A stretch of 64,000 nt of DNA from Brevibacillus brevis NBRC 100599 (GCF_000010165.1 NC_012491.1:3293501-3357500), one strand, 5' to 3'; counted from the first letter of the stretch, positions 16,653-26,812 are shown. Made by a program: numbers and translations. The notes: generated by a model not told the origin, from the sequence alone.

Positions 16653-17954
16653 CTATTTTGAAAGTCGCACGCGCCCAATTCCATCCGTGATCTCGATCAC
16701 TGTGCCATATGGTTCACTCAAAGCTTTGAGCCCCTCCAAGATGGAGATATCCTCGCTTAATTTCGGCCACCCCATACGATGTGCAGGCAGATCAAAGCCT
16801 AATTCAATCGGATGCAGCTCTAGTTCGAGCAGTTCACCATCTTGCATTTTCCACAAGGGAATAACCGACTCCCACACCTCTTTGTGCACACAGAGTCCGC
16901 GTGTGTAGTTGGCACTCATCTCTTCCAACGCATCTGCCACATTATGGTTGTGGTCTAAACCATAGTGCTCGTAGAAATCAGCTGGCTGACTCGTAACGGC
17001 TTCTGTCTGAAAAATAAAATCCCCCAAGCTGTAAAAGATCGGCCGATTGTTGTAGATTTCAATGCCTCGCAATAAATGGGGGCCATGTCCCACCACTGCG
17101 TGTGCGCCCGCATCGATGCAAGCTTTTGCGAACACAGGCAAGAAATCAGCCGCCACTTCCTTCGCATCCCCCTTCATCTCATGCGCGTGAATACTCACGA
17201 TGACGTAATCAGCCCGCCTTTTTGCCTGCTCAATCGTTTTGACGATTCTGTTCAGATCGCGCGGATGCGGCTGAGTAGTCGTTCCTTCTTCGCCGCTTAC
17301 CATGAAACGCGCATTTCCGAAGAGAAAGATCTCCTTGCCCGGATCGTTCATGAAGCCTTCCTCGATGAGAAGCTTGTTGAAGGCGTTAATGTCCGTCGAC
17401 TCCGCAATGGCTTGCAAATCAGCGAGCTTTTCTTCCGTAATGTGGTGTGTCATGATATATCGCATCGGATTGATCCCTGGCCTGCCGATACTATCCGAAC
17501 GCTGATCTCCGGCCGCCCACCATGGATGAAAAGTCGACGTTGCAGCGATCAAGGCTACCCTGGCTCCTTCGCATTCGAGATAACGCGGCGCCCCCGCTTC
17601 AGCGAGATTTTTGCCTGCTCCAGCATGGACGAAGCCATATTCATTGAGATATCGTTCTGTTGCTTCTAGTCCCCCATACAAATAATCGAGCGTATGGTTA
17701 TTCGCCCACCCAATCATGTTAAAGCCATAATCTTTCATGACTTGCAAAACGGAAGGTGGTGACATTGCCCACGTGCCTCCGCTTTGTGCGCTGGGATAGC
17801 CCTCGTTATCGTGTACGGTCGTCTCCAGATTCGCAATGCGTACGTCCGCACGGTGCAGCAAGCTGGATACCTCTTCAAAAGCTTGGTCCCTGTATGGAAG
17901 ATTGCGTGTAATGAAGCTGTCGCCAGTCGCTGAGAACCAAATCGGCTTGGTCAT
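16653..17954 (-). CDS. CapA/PgsA-family metallophosphatase-like protein (cytosolic form)
   Basis: A 433-aa protein of the CapA (poly-gamma-glutamate synthesis) family. Metal-binding motifs of the metallophosphatase fold: FSATGDSF at the N-terminus, RIANLETTVHDNEG, MIGWANNHTLDYLYGG, VIVSIHAHEM, VVGHGPHLLRGIE and FYSLGDFIFQ. ATG at 17954 follows AAAGGGG. Unlike PgsA/CapA of capsule operons it has no N-terminal membrane anchor and no pgsB/pgsC neighbours. It sits 40 bases after an RpiR regulator and before an MFS anion transporter, so a catabolic hydrolase role is more likely than capsule synthesis. Confidence 0.8.
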   Translation of the reverse strand: MTKPIWFSATGDSFITRNLPYRDQAFEEVSSLLHRADVRIANLETTVHDNEGYPSAQSGGTWAMSPPSVLQVMKDYGFNMIGWANNHTLDYLYGGLEATERYLNEYGFVHAGAGKNLAEAGAPRYLECEGARVALIAATSTFHPWWAAGDQRSDSIGRPGINPMRYIMTHHITEEKLADLQAIAESTDINAFNKLLIEEGFMNDPGKEIFLFGNARFMVSGEEGTTTQPHPRDLNRIVKTIEQAKRRADYVIVSIHAHEMKGDAKEVAADFLPVFAKACIDAGAHAVVGHGPHLLRGIEIYNNRPIFYSLGDFIFQTEAVTSQPADFYEHYGLDHNHNVADALEEMSANYTRGLCVHKEVWESVIPLWKMQDGELLELELHPIELGFDLPAHRMGWPKLSEDISILEGLKALSEPYGTVIEITDGIGRVRLSK

Positions 17955-17994
17955 TGGCAGGATTCCCCTTTCGCTTTTCTCATTTTTACTGTTT

Positions 17995-18882
17995 TCAATA
18001 GATCGAGAAGTCTTCCTCTTCCTCTCCAACAAACGAGTATAGCTTCGAACTGATTTCATCATAGTGCTGCAATCGTTTCTGGACATTTTCCGAGTCGTGG
18101 AGCATGACGCCTTTGATCAAGACATTTAGCATGGAGAATAGTGTGGGCATACCACTAGTGGCAACGGGTTGGGGTGTGGTGATTTTCAGGAGATGATCTG
18201 CGACTTGGCTGATAGGGGAGAACTCGCCTTCCGTAATCGCCAAGATCTTTGCTCCCAGCTCTTTTGCTGAATGGACCATTGCAACTGTCTCGCTAGGATG
18301 ACGAGGAAATGAAATCGCAATGACCAGCCATTCTTGATCTCGTTCGGTGAGAAAATAATCGGCGTTATCAACGGCTCCCGTATACAAATGTGTGTTTCCT
18401 TTGATCGCATTCAACGCCGAGAACAGCCATTTTGCAGGTATATGGCACCAGCGAAATCCCACCACTACGATTCGGTTAGCCTGCACGATGCTTTTGACCA
18501 CATCATGGAGCAAGTTGTAATCGATTTGCTGCAAGCCTTGCTGGAGATACGCAATATCACTCTCCATCACTTGATGGGCGTAATTGCTCAGATCGAGCGT
18601 AACCTCCGTGTCTCGATATTTCTGGATCGGCCCCTTCCTTTGGTCCCCTATCAAAAGAGACTTTTTGATTTCTTCCTGAAGCTCTGTGTATCCGGAGTAA
18701 CCCAATGCGTAACAAAAGCGAATGACGGTCGCTTCACTGGTATTCGTAAACTCCGCAATTTTTTTGGCGGTATGGATCGCAAGTAAGCTGGGCTTTTCTA
18801 TCGCGATCTTACAGATGATTTTTTGGCTTGCTGTCAGCTTTCCATACTGCTTCCGAATCCGTTCTTTTACGAGTTGTGCCAT
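17995..18882 (-). CDS. RpiR/MurR-family transcriptional regulator
   Basis: A 295-aa regulator. The N-terminal HTH_6 domain (1-75) contains LTASQKIICKIAIEKPSLL and FTNTSEATVIRFCYALGYSG, and the C-terminal SIS domain (about 110-250) contains IVVVGFRWCHIPAKWLFSAL and VIAISFPRHPSETVAMVHSA. SIS domains bind phosphosugars. ATG at 18882 follows AAAGGAG; the longer frame to 18951 lacks a site. It is the first gene of the rpiR-capA-MFS run and likely its local regulator. Confidence 0.87.
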   Translation of the reverse strand: MAQLVKERIRKQYGKLTASQKIICKIAIEKPSLLAIHTAKKIAEFTNTSEATVIRFCYALGYSGYTELQEEIKKSLLIGDQRKGPIQKYRDTEVTLDLSNYAHQVMESDIAYLQQGLQQIDYNLLHDVVKSIVQANRIVVVGFRWCHIPAKWLFSALNAIKGNTHLYTGAVDNADYFLTERDQEWLVIAISFPRHPSETVAMVHSAKELGAKILAITEGEFSPISQVADHLLKITTPQPVATSGMPTLFSMLNVLIKGVMLHDSENVQKRLQHYDEISSKLYSFVGEEEEDFSIY

Positions 18883-19005
18883 ACCTGAAGCTCCTTTGCC
18901 ATTCTGATTTGTTTTAATTTTGAGAATAGTATATCCTTTGCGATAATTCACTTCAATACTTCTTAGGAAATGTAGTTATTACTTCATTTTGGTGTATGCA
19001 AACTG

Positions 19006-19040
19006 TAAAAAGGGACCTCCACAGTTGGAAGGCCCCTTCT
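19006..19040 (-). terminator. Intrinsic terminator of the DUF418 gene
   Basis: On the minus strand GGGGCCTTCC pairs with GGAGGTCCC, followed by TTTTT. Confidence 0.75.
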
Positions 19041-19112
19041 CTTCTCTTCTCTTTTCATTCCGTACTGAGACATTCATTTGGAACCCAGCCCTCAAGCTAT
19101 ATCGTATTTCGC

Positions 19113-20114
19113 TTATTTCTCAACTTGCTTCGTCTTTTGTATTTGAACTTTACTCCAATAAGTGAAAGATCGTAATAACAGTTCAACCGGTCCCATCTTA
19201 CAATACTTTAACCATATGGAACTACCAGTGAGTAGAACAGCATGAATGATTAAGAAAGTAATCAAAGAATGAATACTAATCATGGAGCTAAAAACAATTA
19301 GTAAGGCACTTTGTGCAAGATAATTTGTTAAGGACATTTGTCCATATAATTTTAATGGAGACAATATAGCTTTTATCTGATTCCATTGCAGAGAAATAAT
19401 AAGGATGCTAACCATCATCGAGGAAACTAAATAATCTTCTAGTATTTCAATGCCTGCTGGAGTAATTTCTACTGAGATAAATACAAAATATAAAATGACA
19501 TAAGCACATATTATCCCAATTAAAAAAATCAAAACATGCTTTACTTTCGCATAGATATTTTCCATTATTTTAAATTGGCCCATGGTAAAACCTATCATCA
19601 TCAGAGATAACCATTTACTAATTGCTGAGATAAGTTCTAGCCATGCAATTCTCTCCCCATAATACGGTTGACAAAAGGCAGTTACGATAGACAAAATGAT
19701 TAGAATTATCGTTACCACTAAGTTCGTCCATCGATTTGTTTTAAAAAACAGAGCTATAAATAGGCCAAGTACAGCGTACTGCATCAGCACATCGTGAATA
19801 CCTGACGGTGCATAAAATGTATGGATCAGTCCTAGTACAAATAAGAAGCAGATTCTGCGGAAAAACAGAAGGTAACGGTTCTTTATTTGTTGTTGGGATC
19901 GATTCATAAAAAAGTAGCTTCCAAGCCCAAATAAGAAAAATAGAATTGGATAAAATTTACTGTTAAAAATATAATACAGTCCAGCATGTAATTCATTATA
20001 ATTCGACACATTATTCATCACCTGAAAACTATTCACAAGAAGTACCCCAATCAAGGCAAATCCTCGTAAGTAATCCATAATGTCTATTCTTGTATATGAA
20101 TTTATTTTATTCAT
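19113..20114 (-). CDS. DUF418-family polytopic membrane protein
   Basis: A 333-aa protein with about 8-9 hydrophobic segments. The N-terminus RIDIMDYLRGFALIGVLLVN and the C-terminal GPVELLLRSFTYWSKVQIQK are the two marks of the DUF418 family (YeiB/YxaH type). The biochemical function is unknown; acyltransferase-like topology is sometimes suggested. ATG at 20114 has a GAGGAG site. The gene is markedly more AT-rich than its surroundings and stands alone, so recent acquisition is possible. Confidence 0.8.
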   Translation of the reverse strand: MNKINSYTRIDIMDYLRGFALIGVLLVNSFQVMNNVSNYNELHAGLYYIFNSKFYPILFFLFGLGSYFFMNRSQQQIKNRYLLFFRRICFLFVLGLIHTFYAPSGIHDVLMQYAVLGLFIALFFKTNRWTNLVVTIILIILSIVTAFCQPYYGERIAWLELISAISKWLSLMMIGFTMGQFKIMENIYAKVKHVLIFLIGIICAYVILYFVFISVEITPAGIEILEDYLVSSMMVSILIISLQWNQIKAILSPLKLYGQMSLTNYLAQSALLIVFSSMISIHSLITFLIIHAVLLTGSSIWLKYCKMGPVELLLRSFTYWSKVQIQKTKQVEK

Positions 20115-20382
20115 GTAGAATCTCCTCGTTGAAAATATTCATTTAGATTAAACACCTTACCTACCTTTATCTTTTCAACTCCCCAAGTCGGTTTCATGAC
20201 TTAAACATACACGTTATCTTTAGACAAATGAATGACTGCTGTCTTACAATACAGAATACAATCTTACTAAATCGTAAAATTACCAGAGCACCTCATTTAA
20301 AGAAGTTAGCCATAGACGAAAAGGTAAATCGTACGGAAGCGAGAATGAATCCAGTGGCAGAAAACGACTTTCTAAATAGTCA

Positions 20383-20432
20383 TAAAAAAAATACCTCCGG
20401 TGACCTGTTGCAACCAAGCTCACCAGAGGCAT
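20383..20432 (-). terminator. Intrinsic terminator of the metE-thioesterase transcript
   Basis: On the minus strand GCCTCTGGTGA pairs with TCACCGGAGGT, followed by eight T. The rest of the 20115-20463 gap (AT-rich on the DUF418 side) shows no gene I can support. Confidence 0.85.
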
Positions 20433-20463
20433 CTATTCGTTATAGGGGGGATAGTGTCCCCCC

Positions 20464-20940
20464 TTACATCTCTACCTTCCGCTTCCTTCTCAATACATGA
20501 CGTTCCTTCGCTTTTTCATACTGAATGCGCTCTTCCTCAGTATCAGGAATGACACCAGGCACGATCGTCGGCTTTCCTTGATCGTCGAGGGCAATCATCG
20601 TCAGATACGCGCGTGCTGTCATGCGCTTTTCCCCGGTCAACAAGTTCTCCGCTTCCACTCTCACGAATACTTCCATCGATGTCTTATGGGTCCAGGTGAC
20701 ATATGCCTCGAGGTTGATCGCTTCCCCTGTCTTGATTGGCGCGAGAAAATCGAAGGAATCACTGGACGCAGTGACAACTGGCTTACGGCAATGTCGCATA
20801 GCTGCGATGCAGGCGATTTTATCTACATAGGCCATGACTTTCCCACCGAAAATGGTATGGTGGTGATTGGTATCCGGCGGAAAGACGAGATCAGTCAAAA
20901 AGGTTCTCGATTGTTGGATCGGTCGTGCTTCTGTCATCAT
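20464..20940 (-). CDS. Acyl-CoA thioesterase (hotdog fold, YkhA/YciA type)
   Basis: A 158-aa hotdog thioesterase. Conserved segments are DTNHHHTIFGGKVMAYVDKI (substrate-binding loop with the catalytic region), ASSDSFDFLAPIKTGEAI and 'TWTHKTSMEVFVRVEAENLL'. These enzymes hydrolyse short- to long-chain acyl-CoAs. ATG at 20940 follows GAGAGGAG; the longer frame merely overlaps metE. It starts only 24 bases after metE with no terminator between them, so it is probably expressed with metE under the same cobalamin riboswitch, which is an unusual partnership. Confidence 0.82.
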   Translation of the reverse strand: MMTEARPIQQSRTFLTDLVFPPDTNHHHTIFGGKVMAYVDKIACIAAMRHCRKPVVTASSDSFDFLAPIKTGEAINLEAYVTWTHKTSMEVFVRVEAENLLTGEKRMTARAYLTMIALDDQGKPTIVPGVIPDTEEERIQYEKAKERHVLRRKRKVEM

Positions 20941-20963
20941 TTGTGTGGCTCCTCTCATCGCGT

Positions 20964-23255
20964 TCACCTTCCCGACTGAGCTGTCAAACGATTCCGAATC
21001 GCTTTCGTTGCCGCAACCATGTTTCGTAATGACTGAACGGTTTCTTCTCTTCCTCTCGTCTTCAGCCCGCAATCCGGGTTTATCCAAAATTGGTCCGGTG
21101 GAAGTAGCTGTACGCCTCGTGCTACCATATCTTCCATTTCTGAAACAGCTGGAACTCGGGGGCTATGGATATCATATACGCCGAGCCCGATGCCTTTATC
21201 ATACGTACCTGTTTCGAACACAGACACGAGCTCTCCGTGGCTGCGTGAGGTTTCAATCGAGATCACATCGGCATCGAGTTCGCTGATGACGTCCATGAAA
21301 TCATGGAATTCGCAATAGCACATATGTGTATGAATCTGGGTGCTCGGCGCAACAGTGGAAGTCGCTAGACGAAACGCTCTGACAGCCCACTCGAGATAAG
21401 CTGCTTGCTCTTCTTTTTTGAGCGGAAGTCCTTCGCGCAGCGCTGGTTCATCAACTTGAATCATGAGAATCCCCGCTTCTTCCAAGGCTTCTACCTCTTT
21501 TCGCAATGCCAACGCGATTTGTTCGCACACTTCTTGTCTGGAGACATCGTCTCGAGCAAACGACCAATTCAGAATAGTTGCTGGGCCCGTTAACATACCC
21601 TTCATTGGTTTGGCGGTCAATGATTTTGCAAACACACTTTCTTTGACCGTCATTGGTGCCACAAACTCCACATCTCCGTAAATAACAGGTGGCTTCACGC
21701 AGCGCGAGCCATATGACTGCACCCAGCCGTTTTTCGTGAACAAAAAGCCATCGAGTTTTTCGCCAAAATACTCAACCATATCTGTTCGTTCGAACTCACC
21801 ATGGACGAGGACATCCAGACCGAGCTCTTCCTGTATTTTGACCCATTCCTTGATTTGCGCCTGAATGAAAGCGTCGTATTGCTCCACTGTCCAGTTCCCT
21901 TTTTTAAACTGCTGTCGAGCTTGACGAACCTCCGCCGTCTGCGGGAAACTACCGATTGTGGTCGTTGGCAACAGTGGCAACTTCCACGTATTTTGTTGAA
22001 TCTCTCGACGTTCGAGATAAGGAATACTTCTTTCAAGTTTGACAGCAGTGATTTGACGTAAAGCATTCTTCACATCTTGACGATTCCTTGCTGGAGATAA
22101 TGCGAGCTTCAGCAAGTCCGCTTCATTTTGAGCGATCTCTTTTGAAATGACGTACTTCCCATATCGGAATCCTTGGACTAAAAGCTGTACTTCCCCTAGT
22201 TTTTCGTCGGAAAACGCCAATGCAGACACGACTTCCTCTGGCAAATCGCTCTCTGCTTCAACTGTTACAGGAACGTGCAACAAACTGCTAGACGGCTGCA
22301 GCCACAGCTTTTCGAGTGGAACGATCTCGGAAATTTCATTGACCAGCTCCCATTTCTCCTCAATGGACGCACGCCATATGTTTCGACCGTCGATGATTCC
22401 CGCTGCGAGAATCTTGTCTGCTGGAAACCCGTGTGTTTTCAGATGAGTCAAATTGCGCTTCGCTCCGTGTACAAAATCAAGACCGATTCCTTTTACTGGT
22501 AAGGAAACTAGCTCCTTGTACCAATCCACCGCTTCAAAATAGGTTTGCAGCATGCATTGTAGATGCGGTAGTGCTTGACCGATTTGCGTATAGATACGCT
22601 TGATGATGGCGCGTTCTTGCTCAGAGACATCCCGTACAAATGCAGGCTCATCGATTTGCACCCATTCCACGCCGTGCAGCTCTAACTCCCGGAGAACGTC
22701 TATGTAGAGCGGAACGAGTTGATCCACGATGATCTCAAATTCGTTTTTCTCATATCCTTTGGACAATTTGACAAACGTATACGGGCCTACAATAACAGGC
22801 TTTCCGATGATGCCATACTTTTCTTTGGCCTCCAAATAGGCCTGGAGAGGCTTGTTCTCGGTTATGGCTGGTTGTCGTTCACCGAACTCCGGGACGATGT
22901 AATGGTAGTTCGTGTTAAACCATTTCGTCATTTCGCTGGCGACAGCTTCCTTCGAACCGCGAGCCATGGCGAAGTATGTGGCTAATGAAACCGGGCCTCC
23001 CTCATATTCATAACGCTTGGGGACCATTCCAAACATCACAGCCATATCCAGCATGTGATCGTAGTACGTAAAGTCACCCACAGGGATCAGCTCGACCCCT
23101 TTTTCCTGCTGACGTAACAGGTTTTGGTGACGGATTTGCTCCATTTGCTGTACCAGGCTTGCCTCATCGATGCTGCCTGCCCAAAATGCTTCCAATGCCT
23201 TTTTCCACTCGCGGTTCTTCCCGATCCGTGGATATCCCAAATTGCTGCTTTTCAT
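20964..23255 (-). CDS. metE: Cobalamin-independent methionine synthase MetE
   Basis: A 763-aa enzyme that transfers the methyl group of 5-methyltetrahydropteroyl-triglutamate to homocysteine, the last step of methionine synthesis. N-terminal 'NLGYPRIGKNREWKKALE' and C-terminal catalytic half with the zinc ligands His and Cys in STQIHTHMCYCEFHD and Cys in FWINPDCGLKTRG are intact, as are LVHGEFERTDMVEYFGE and 'MIQVDEPALREGLPL'. Length matches the family. ATG at 23255 has GGAGAGG upstream and is preferred over 23270. It is preceded by a terminator and a cobalamin riboswitch, so expression should fall when vitamin B12 is available and a B12-dependent synthase can work. Confidence 0.96.
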   Translation of the reverse strand: MKSSNLGYPRIGKNREWKKALEAFWAGSIDEASLVQQMEQIRHQNLLRQQEKGVELIPVGDFTYYDHMLDMAVMFGMVPKRYEYEGGPVSLATYFAMARGSKEAVASEMTKWFNTNYHYIVPEFGERQPAITENKPLQAYLEAKEKYGIIGKPVIVGPYTFVKLSKGYEKNEFEIIVDQLVPLYIDVLRELELHGVEWVQIDEPAFVRDVSEQERAIIKRIYTQIGQALPHLQCMLQTYFEAVDWYKELVSLPVKGIGLDFVHGAKRNLTHLKTHGFPADKILAAGIIDGRNIWRASIEEKWELVNEISEIVPLEKLWLQPSSSLLHVPVTVEAESDLPEEVVSALAFSDEKLGEVQLLVQGFRYGKYVISKEIAQNEADLLKLALSPARNRQDVKNALRQITAVKLERSIPYLERREIQQNTWKLPLLPTTTIGSFPQTAEVRQARQQFKKGNWTVEQYDAFIQAQIKEWVKIQEELGLDVLVHGEFERTDMVEYFGEKLDGFLFTKNGWVQSYGSRCVKPPVIYGDVEFVAPMTVKESVFAKSLTAKPMKGMLTGPATILNWSFARDDVSRQEVCEQIALALRKEVEALEEAGILMIQVDEPALREGLPLKKEEQAAYLEWAVRAFRLATSTVAPSTQIHTHMCYCEFHDFMDVISELDADVISIETSRSHGELVSVFETGTYDKGIGLGVYDIHSPRVPAVSEMEDMVARGVQLLPPDQFWINPDCGLKTRGREETVQSLRNMVAATKAIRNRLTAQSGR

Positions 23256-23302
23256 GAGCTTCCTCTCCATTCTTCATTCGATCTTGACTTGAATCCGCCC
23301 AA

Positions 23303-23347
23303 TAAAAAAGGCATCTCCAACGATCAAAAAGAACGTTAGAAATGCCA
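23303..23347 (-). terminator. Expression-platform terminator of the metE cobalamin riboswitch
   Basis: On the minus strand GGCATTTCTAACG pairs with CGTTGGAGATGCC, followed by TTTTTT, between the riboswitch and the metE start. It may also end read-through from nrdF. Confidence 0.8.
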
Positions 23348-23384
23348 AATAAGCACTGAGATCACAGCATCCTAACACCTCCCT

Positions 23385-23600
23385 ATCTCCCGTAGGTTAA
23401 ACAGTGTCGTCGAAACAGGCAGGTCTCCTGACTTTGGGATCATCATCTGCACATACCTTCCCAATCCGTTTGGATCAGTGGCTAATAAATGTGCCGACTC
23501 CCCTCATACAGTGGCGGGACCGTGTCGGATTCTCACCGACTTCCCTTTTCATCCTTGGTCGATCTTGATAACCAAAGAACCTGTTCCCACTCCTATGAAA
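23385..23600 (-). promoter_or_regulatory. Cobalamin (adenosylcobalamin) riboswitch upstream of metE
   Basis: Minus-strand RNA. The B12 box AAGTCAGGAGACCTGCCTG lies at 23417-23435, preceded by the conserved core GAAGTCGGTGAGAATCCGAC and GGTCCCGCCACTGT (about 23505-23550) and a GCCACTG segment near 23477. These are the defining conserved parts of cobalamin riboswitches. Ligand binding is expected to favour the terminator at 23303-23347 and shut off metE. Outer limits are approximate. Confidence 0.92.
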
Positions 23601-23655
23601 TTATCATGGTTCTGTGAAGCGCCCCAGAAAACGAGCAGGGCAGCACACTGTTCAT

Positions 23656-23684
23656 ACAGTAACACAGAATCCATTTTTTGTCAT
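23656..23684 (-). promoter_or_regulatory. Probable sigma-A promoter of the metE leader
   Basis: On the minus strand ATGACA (23679-23684) and TACTGT (23656-23661) are 17 bases apart. The -35 touches the end of nrdF, so no terminator separates nrdF from the metE leader. Confidence 0.4.
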
Positions 23685-23685
23685 A

Positions 23686-24636
23686 CTAAAATCTAAAATC
23701 ATCGTCCGTCAACGGCTCTACGTTTAGTGTACGGACATAACCATTTCCTTTTTTCGAGAAGAAGTCATGCTGCTTCGTCTGCGTGCGAATGCCGTTCAGC
23801 ACGATCGGGTTTACTTCTTCCTCCGGGAATAGCGGGTCCAGACCCAGATTCATCAATGCCTTGTTCGCGTTGTAGCGCACGTAGGCATGAACCTCGTCAG
23901 CCAAGCCGATTTCGGTATACAACGAAGTCGTATAGGCCTCTTCATTTTCTTGCAGCTCATGCAAAAGGGCATACAGCTCCTCTATTGCTGCGGTCTGCTC
24001 GACCACACTCAGACCTTGGTAGACTTCTTGCGCGAGAACGCCGACATAGAGTCCGTGGATACTCTCGTCACGAACAATCAGGTCGATAATTTCCCCGCTG
24101 CTTGTCATCTTTCCTTGCCCCGCCAAATAGAGCGGATAGAAGAAGCCGCTGTAAAACAGATAGCTTTCCAGGAAGACGGACGCTACCATCGCCATGTACA
24201 AGTCTTTCGGTTTCTCAATTTCTTGATAGCGTTTGGAGATGAGGGCCGCTTTCTTTTGCAGATGTGGATTGTTTTCTACCCACGAAAAAATACCGTCAAT
24301 CTCCTCTGTCGATGCCAGCGTTGTAAAAATACTGCTGTACGATTTCGCATGGATTTGCTCCATCATACCCATGAAGGCGAGAACCGCTTTTCTTTGCAGT
24401 CCATCGACATGCTCCATGATCTTCGGCATCCCTACTCCACCCTGAACCGTATCCAGCAAGGTGAGACCGCCCAATACTTTTTTATACGTATCCCGTTCAG
24501 TCGCACTGAGCTCCATCCAGGCCATCTTGTCATCTGACAACGGAATCTCATCATCCGTCCAGAACTGCATGATGTTTTGATTCCAAAACGTCATCGTAAA
24601 ATCGTCGTCCGGCCTGTTCCAATTGACTGCTTTCAT
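23686..24636 (-). CDS. nrdF: Class Ib ribonucleotide reductase small subunit NrdF
   Basis: A 316-aa radical-generating subunit. Metal ligands of the R2 fold are visible in [33 protein letters not shown] (ExxH) and '[20 protein letters not shown]' (ExxH), and the C-terminal tail ends in DDDFRF as needed to dock on NrdE. It holds the dimetal-tyrosyl radical (Mn or Fe), activated with NrdI. Last gene of nrdI-nrdE-nrdF, 55 bases after nrdE. Confidence 0.95.
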   Translation of the reverse strand: MKAVNWNRPDDDFTMTFWNQNIMQFWTDDEIPLSDDKMAWMELSATERDTYKKVLGGLTLLDTVQGGVGMPKIMEHVDGLQRKAVLAFMGMMEQIHAKSYSSIFTTLASTEEIDGIFSWVENNPHLQKKAALISKRYQEIEKPKDLYMAMVASVFLESYLFYSGFFYPLYLAGQGKMTSSGEIIDLIVRDESIHGLYVGVLAQEVYQGLSVVEQTAAIEELYALLHELQENEEAYTTSLYTEIGLADEVHAYVRYNANKALMNLGLDPLFPEEEVNPIVLNGIRTQTKQHDFFSKKGNGYVRTLNVEPLTDDDFRF

Positions 24637-24691
24637 ATGGCGTTCCTCTTCTCTTTTTGCTTGATGCTTTTCCTTATATGAATCGCGTTCA

Positions 24692-26812
24692 CTAAACAGC
24701 GCAGCTAATGCACTCTTCTACAGTCAAATGCTTCGTCCGCGTATAGTAGAGCGACTTCAGACCTTTTTTCGCTGCGTAAATGTAATAGCGAGCCAGTTCT
24801 CTGGTTGAAATGTTGCTGTTCACGTGCAGCACAGTCGAAATTCCTTGGTCGATGTGCTCTTGAATTTCGGCAATCAGATCAATCACTTTGAATTGATCGA
24901 TTACATACGCCGATTTGTAGTAAAAATAGTTTTCCTGCGACAAGTACGGCATCGGGTAATACGTCGTAGAGTTGGCATACGTTCTCGTTTCGATATGCTC
25001 AACAATTGGCATCACGCTAGAAGTCGCATTCTGAATGTAGGAAATGCTCTGTGTCGGTGCAATCGCCAAACGGTACGCATGATAAACGCCATGCTTTTGC
25101 ACCTTTTGCTGTAGCTCCGCCCAATCTGCTGGCGTCGGAATGTGCATTCCTTCAAAGAGAAGCTTTGCTTTTTCCGTCCGCGGGCTGTAATCGTTCGTCA
25201 CGTACTTGTTAAAATAAGTGCCTTTTGCATATTCCGATTGTTCAAAGCCCAAGAAGGTCATGCCTGTTTCCCTTGCAATTTCCATACTTTTTTCCAAGGA
25301 GTAGAAGTTCATCATCATGAAGAACGTACGGGCGAAATCTTTCGCTTCTTCACTTTCATAAGCGATTCTGTTCTTTGCCAGATATCCGTTCAGATTCATC
25401 GCACCGAGACCTACAGAGTGCAGCTCACGATTTGCCTTTTGAACGCCTGGAGCGTTTTCTACACGCGTCATGTCACTCACGGCTGTAATGGCTTCGATTC
25501 CTTCGTGGACAGATTCGCGGATCATTTTGCGTTCCATCACATTGACAATATTGAGCGATGCCAGATTGCAGCTAATATCGCGACGGATGATATCCATCTC
25601 GCCGTAATTGGTAATCGTCGAAGTCTCCTGTAGCTGGAAGATTTCCGTGCACAGGTTTGACATTTTTACCGAACCGAGATCTTTCAGAGCATGGTTGTTG
25701 TTCGCATTCGTTTTGTTCATGATGTACGGATAGCCCGATTCCATTTGGATCATCGCGATTTTGGTCAACATCTCGCGTGCGCTCATCACGGTCTTTTTCT
25801 TGATGCGATCGTTAGCCAAGAGCTCCTCGTACATCTCATCGAGGTCCATATCATCCAGATGCACACCGTATTCTTTGTACACGGAGTACGGAGCAAACAC
25901 AGTCAATGGCTTGTTTTCCTCAGCCAGCTTGTAGAACACGTTTGGTACGATCAGGCCGATGGACAACGTTTTGATGCGGGCTTTTTCATCCGCATTGATC
26001 TTTTTGCAATCGAGAAACTCGTTGATATCCCAGCCGAAGATGTTGTAGTACGCTGCACCTGAGCCTTTTCGTTGCCCCATTTGATCCGCGTAGGAAAACG
26101 CATCTTCCAACAGCTTGAGAACCGGCATGACACCTTTTGCCGCGCCCTCGACGCCTTTAATCGGCTCTCCTCGTCCGCGAAGCTTGGACAGGTTCACGGC
26201 TACACCGCCGCCAATTTTGGATAGCTGCATACAAGTTCCCAAAATAAAGTTGATGGAATTCAGTGAATCATCCATTTCGAGCAAGAAGCAGGAAACCATT
26301 TCTCCCCGGCGGCTTTTGCCTGCGTTCAGGAAGGTTGGTGTCGCTGGTTGCAAGCGTTGGTCCATCATGGAGACCGTTAAACGCTTGGCGAGATCAAAGT
26401 CACCTTGTCCAAGTGACAGTGCCACAACGGCCACTCTGTCTGGATACTGCTCCAAGTACATCGATTTATCGTTCGTTTTCAAAGCGTAATCTTTATAAAA
26501 TTTGGAGATAGCCATATACGAAGCAAATTGAAAATCGGCGTCATAGGCCAAACGGAAAACTTCATCGACCTGCTCAACTGTGTATGTTTCATAGACGTTT
26601 TCATAGAAGTCATTCTCGATCAAATAGTCCATGCGTTCTTTGACACTGCCAAAAGTCATCGTGTTGGACTGCACTTCTTCCATGAAGACCGCAACCGCTT
26701 CCCGATCCTTTTCCAGTTGATAAAATCCGTCGTTGCCACGCTGCATCAGTTCGTTGTTCAATTCAATATGCCGCAATTGCTGCCACCCCACTCGTAAATT
26801 GTTCCACGTCAC
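24692..26812 (-). CDS. nrdE: Class Ib ribonucleotide reductase large subunit NrdE
   Basis: A 706-aa catalytic subunit that reduces ribonucleoside diphosphates to deoxyribonucleotides. Landmarks are [20 protein letters not shown] (active-site Cys), '[20 protein letters not shown]', [17 protein letters not shown], the thiyl-radical region [20 protein letters not shown], '[20 protein letters not shown]' and the C-terminal redox pair in ECISCAV. There is no N-terminal ATP-cone, as expected for class Ib. The frame opens at GTG 26812, overlapping nrdI by 50 bases; GTG eight codons further in is an alternative start. The short overlap suggests coupled translation. Confidence 0.95.
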   Translation of the reverse strand: MTWNNLRVGWQQLRHIELNNELMQRGNDGFYQLEKDREAVAVFMEEVQSNTMTFGSVKERMDYLIENDFYENVYETYTVEQVDEVFRLAYDADFQFASYMAISKFYKDYALKTNDKSMYLEQYPDRVAVVALSLGQGDFDLAKRLTVSMMDQRLQPATPTFLNAGKSRRGEMVSCFLLEMDDSLNSINFILGTCMQLSKIGGGVAVNLSKLRGRGEPIKGVEGAAKGVMPVLKLLEDAFSYADQMGQRKGSGAAYYNIFGWDINEFLDCKKINADEKARIKTLSIGLIVPNVFYKLAEENKPLTVFAPYSVYKEYGVHLDDMDLDEMYEELLANDRIKKKTVMSAREMLTKIAMIQMESGYPYIMNKTNANNNHALKDLGSVKMSNLCTEIFQLQETSTITNYGEMDIIRRDISCNLASLNIVNVMERKMIRESVHEGIEAITAVSDMTRVENAPGVQKANRELHSVGLGAMNLNGYLAKNRIAYESEEAKDFARTFFMMMNFYSLEKSMEIARETGMTFLGFEQSEYAKGTYFNKYVTNDYSPRTEKAKLLFEGMHIPTPADWAELQQKVQKHGVYHAYRLAIAPTQSISYIQNATSSVMPIVEHIETRTYANSTTYYPMPYLSQENYFYYKSAYVIDQFKVIDLIAEIQEHIDQGISTVLHVNSNISTRELARYYIYAAKKGLKSLYYTRTKHLTVEECISCAV

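Noticed and set aside
20228-20500. Plus-strand frame of 90 codons
   Set aside because: Runs through the metE-operon terminator hairpin and the end of the thioesterase gene; no ribosome site; composition not protein-like.
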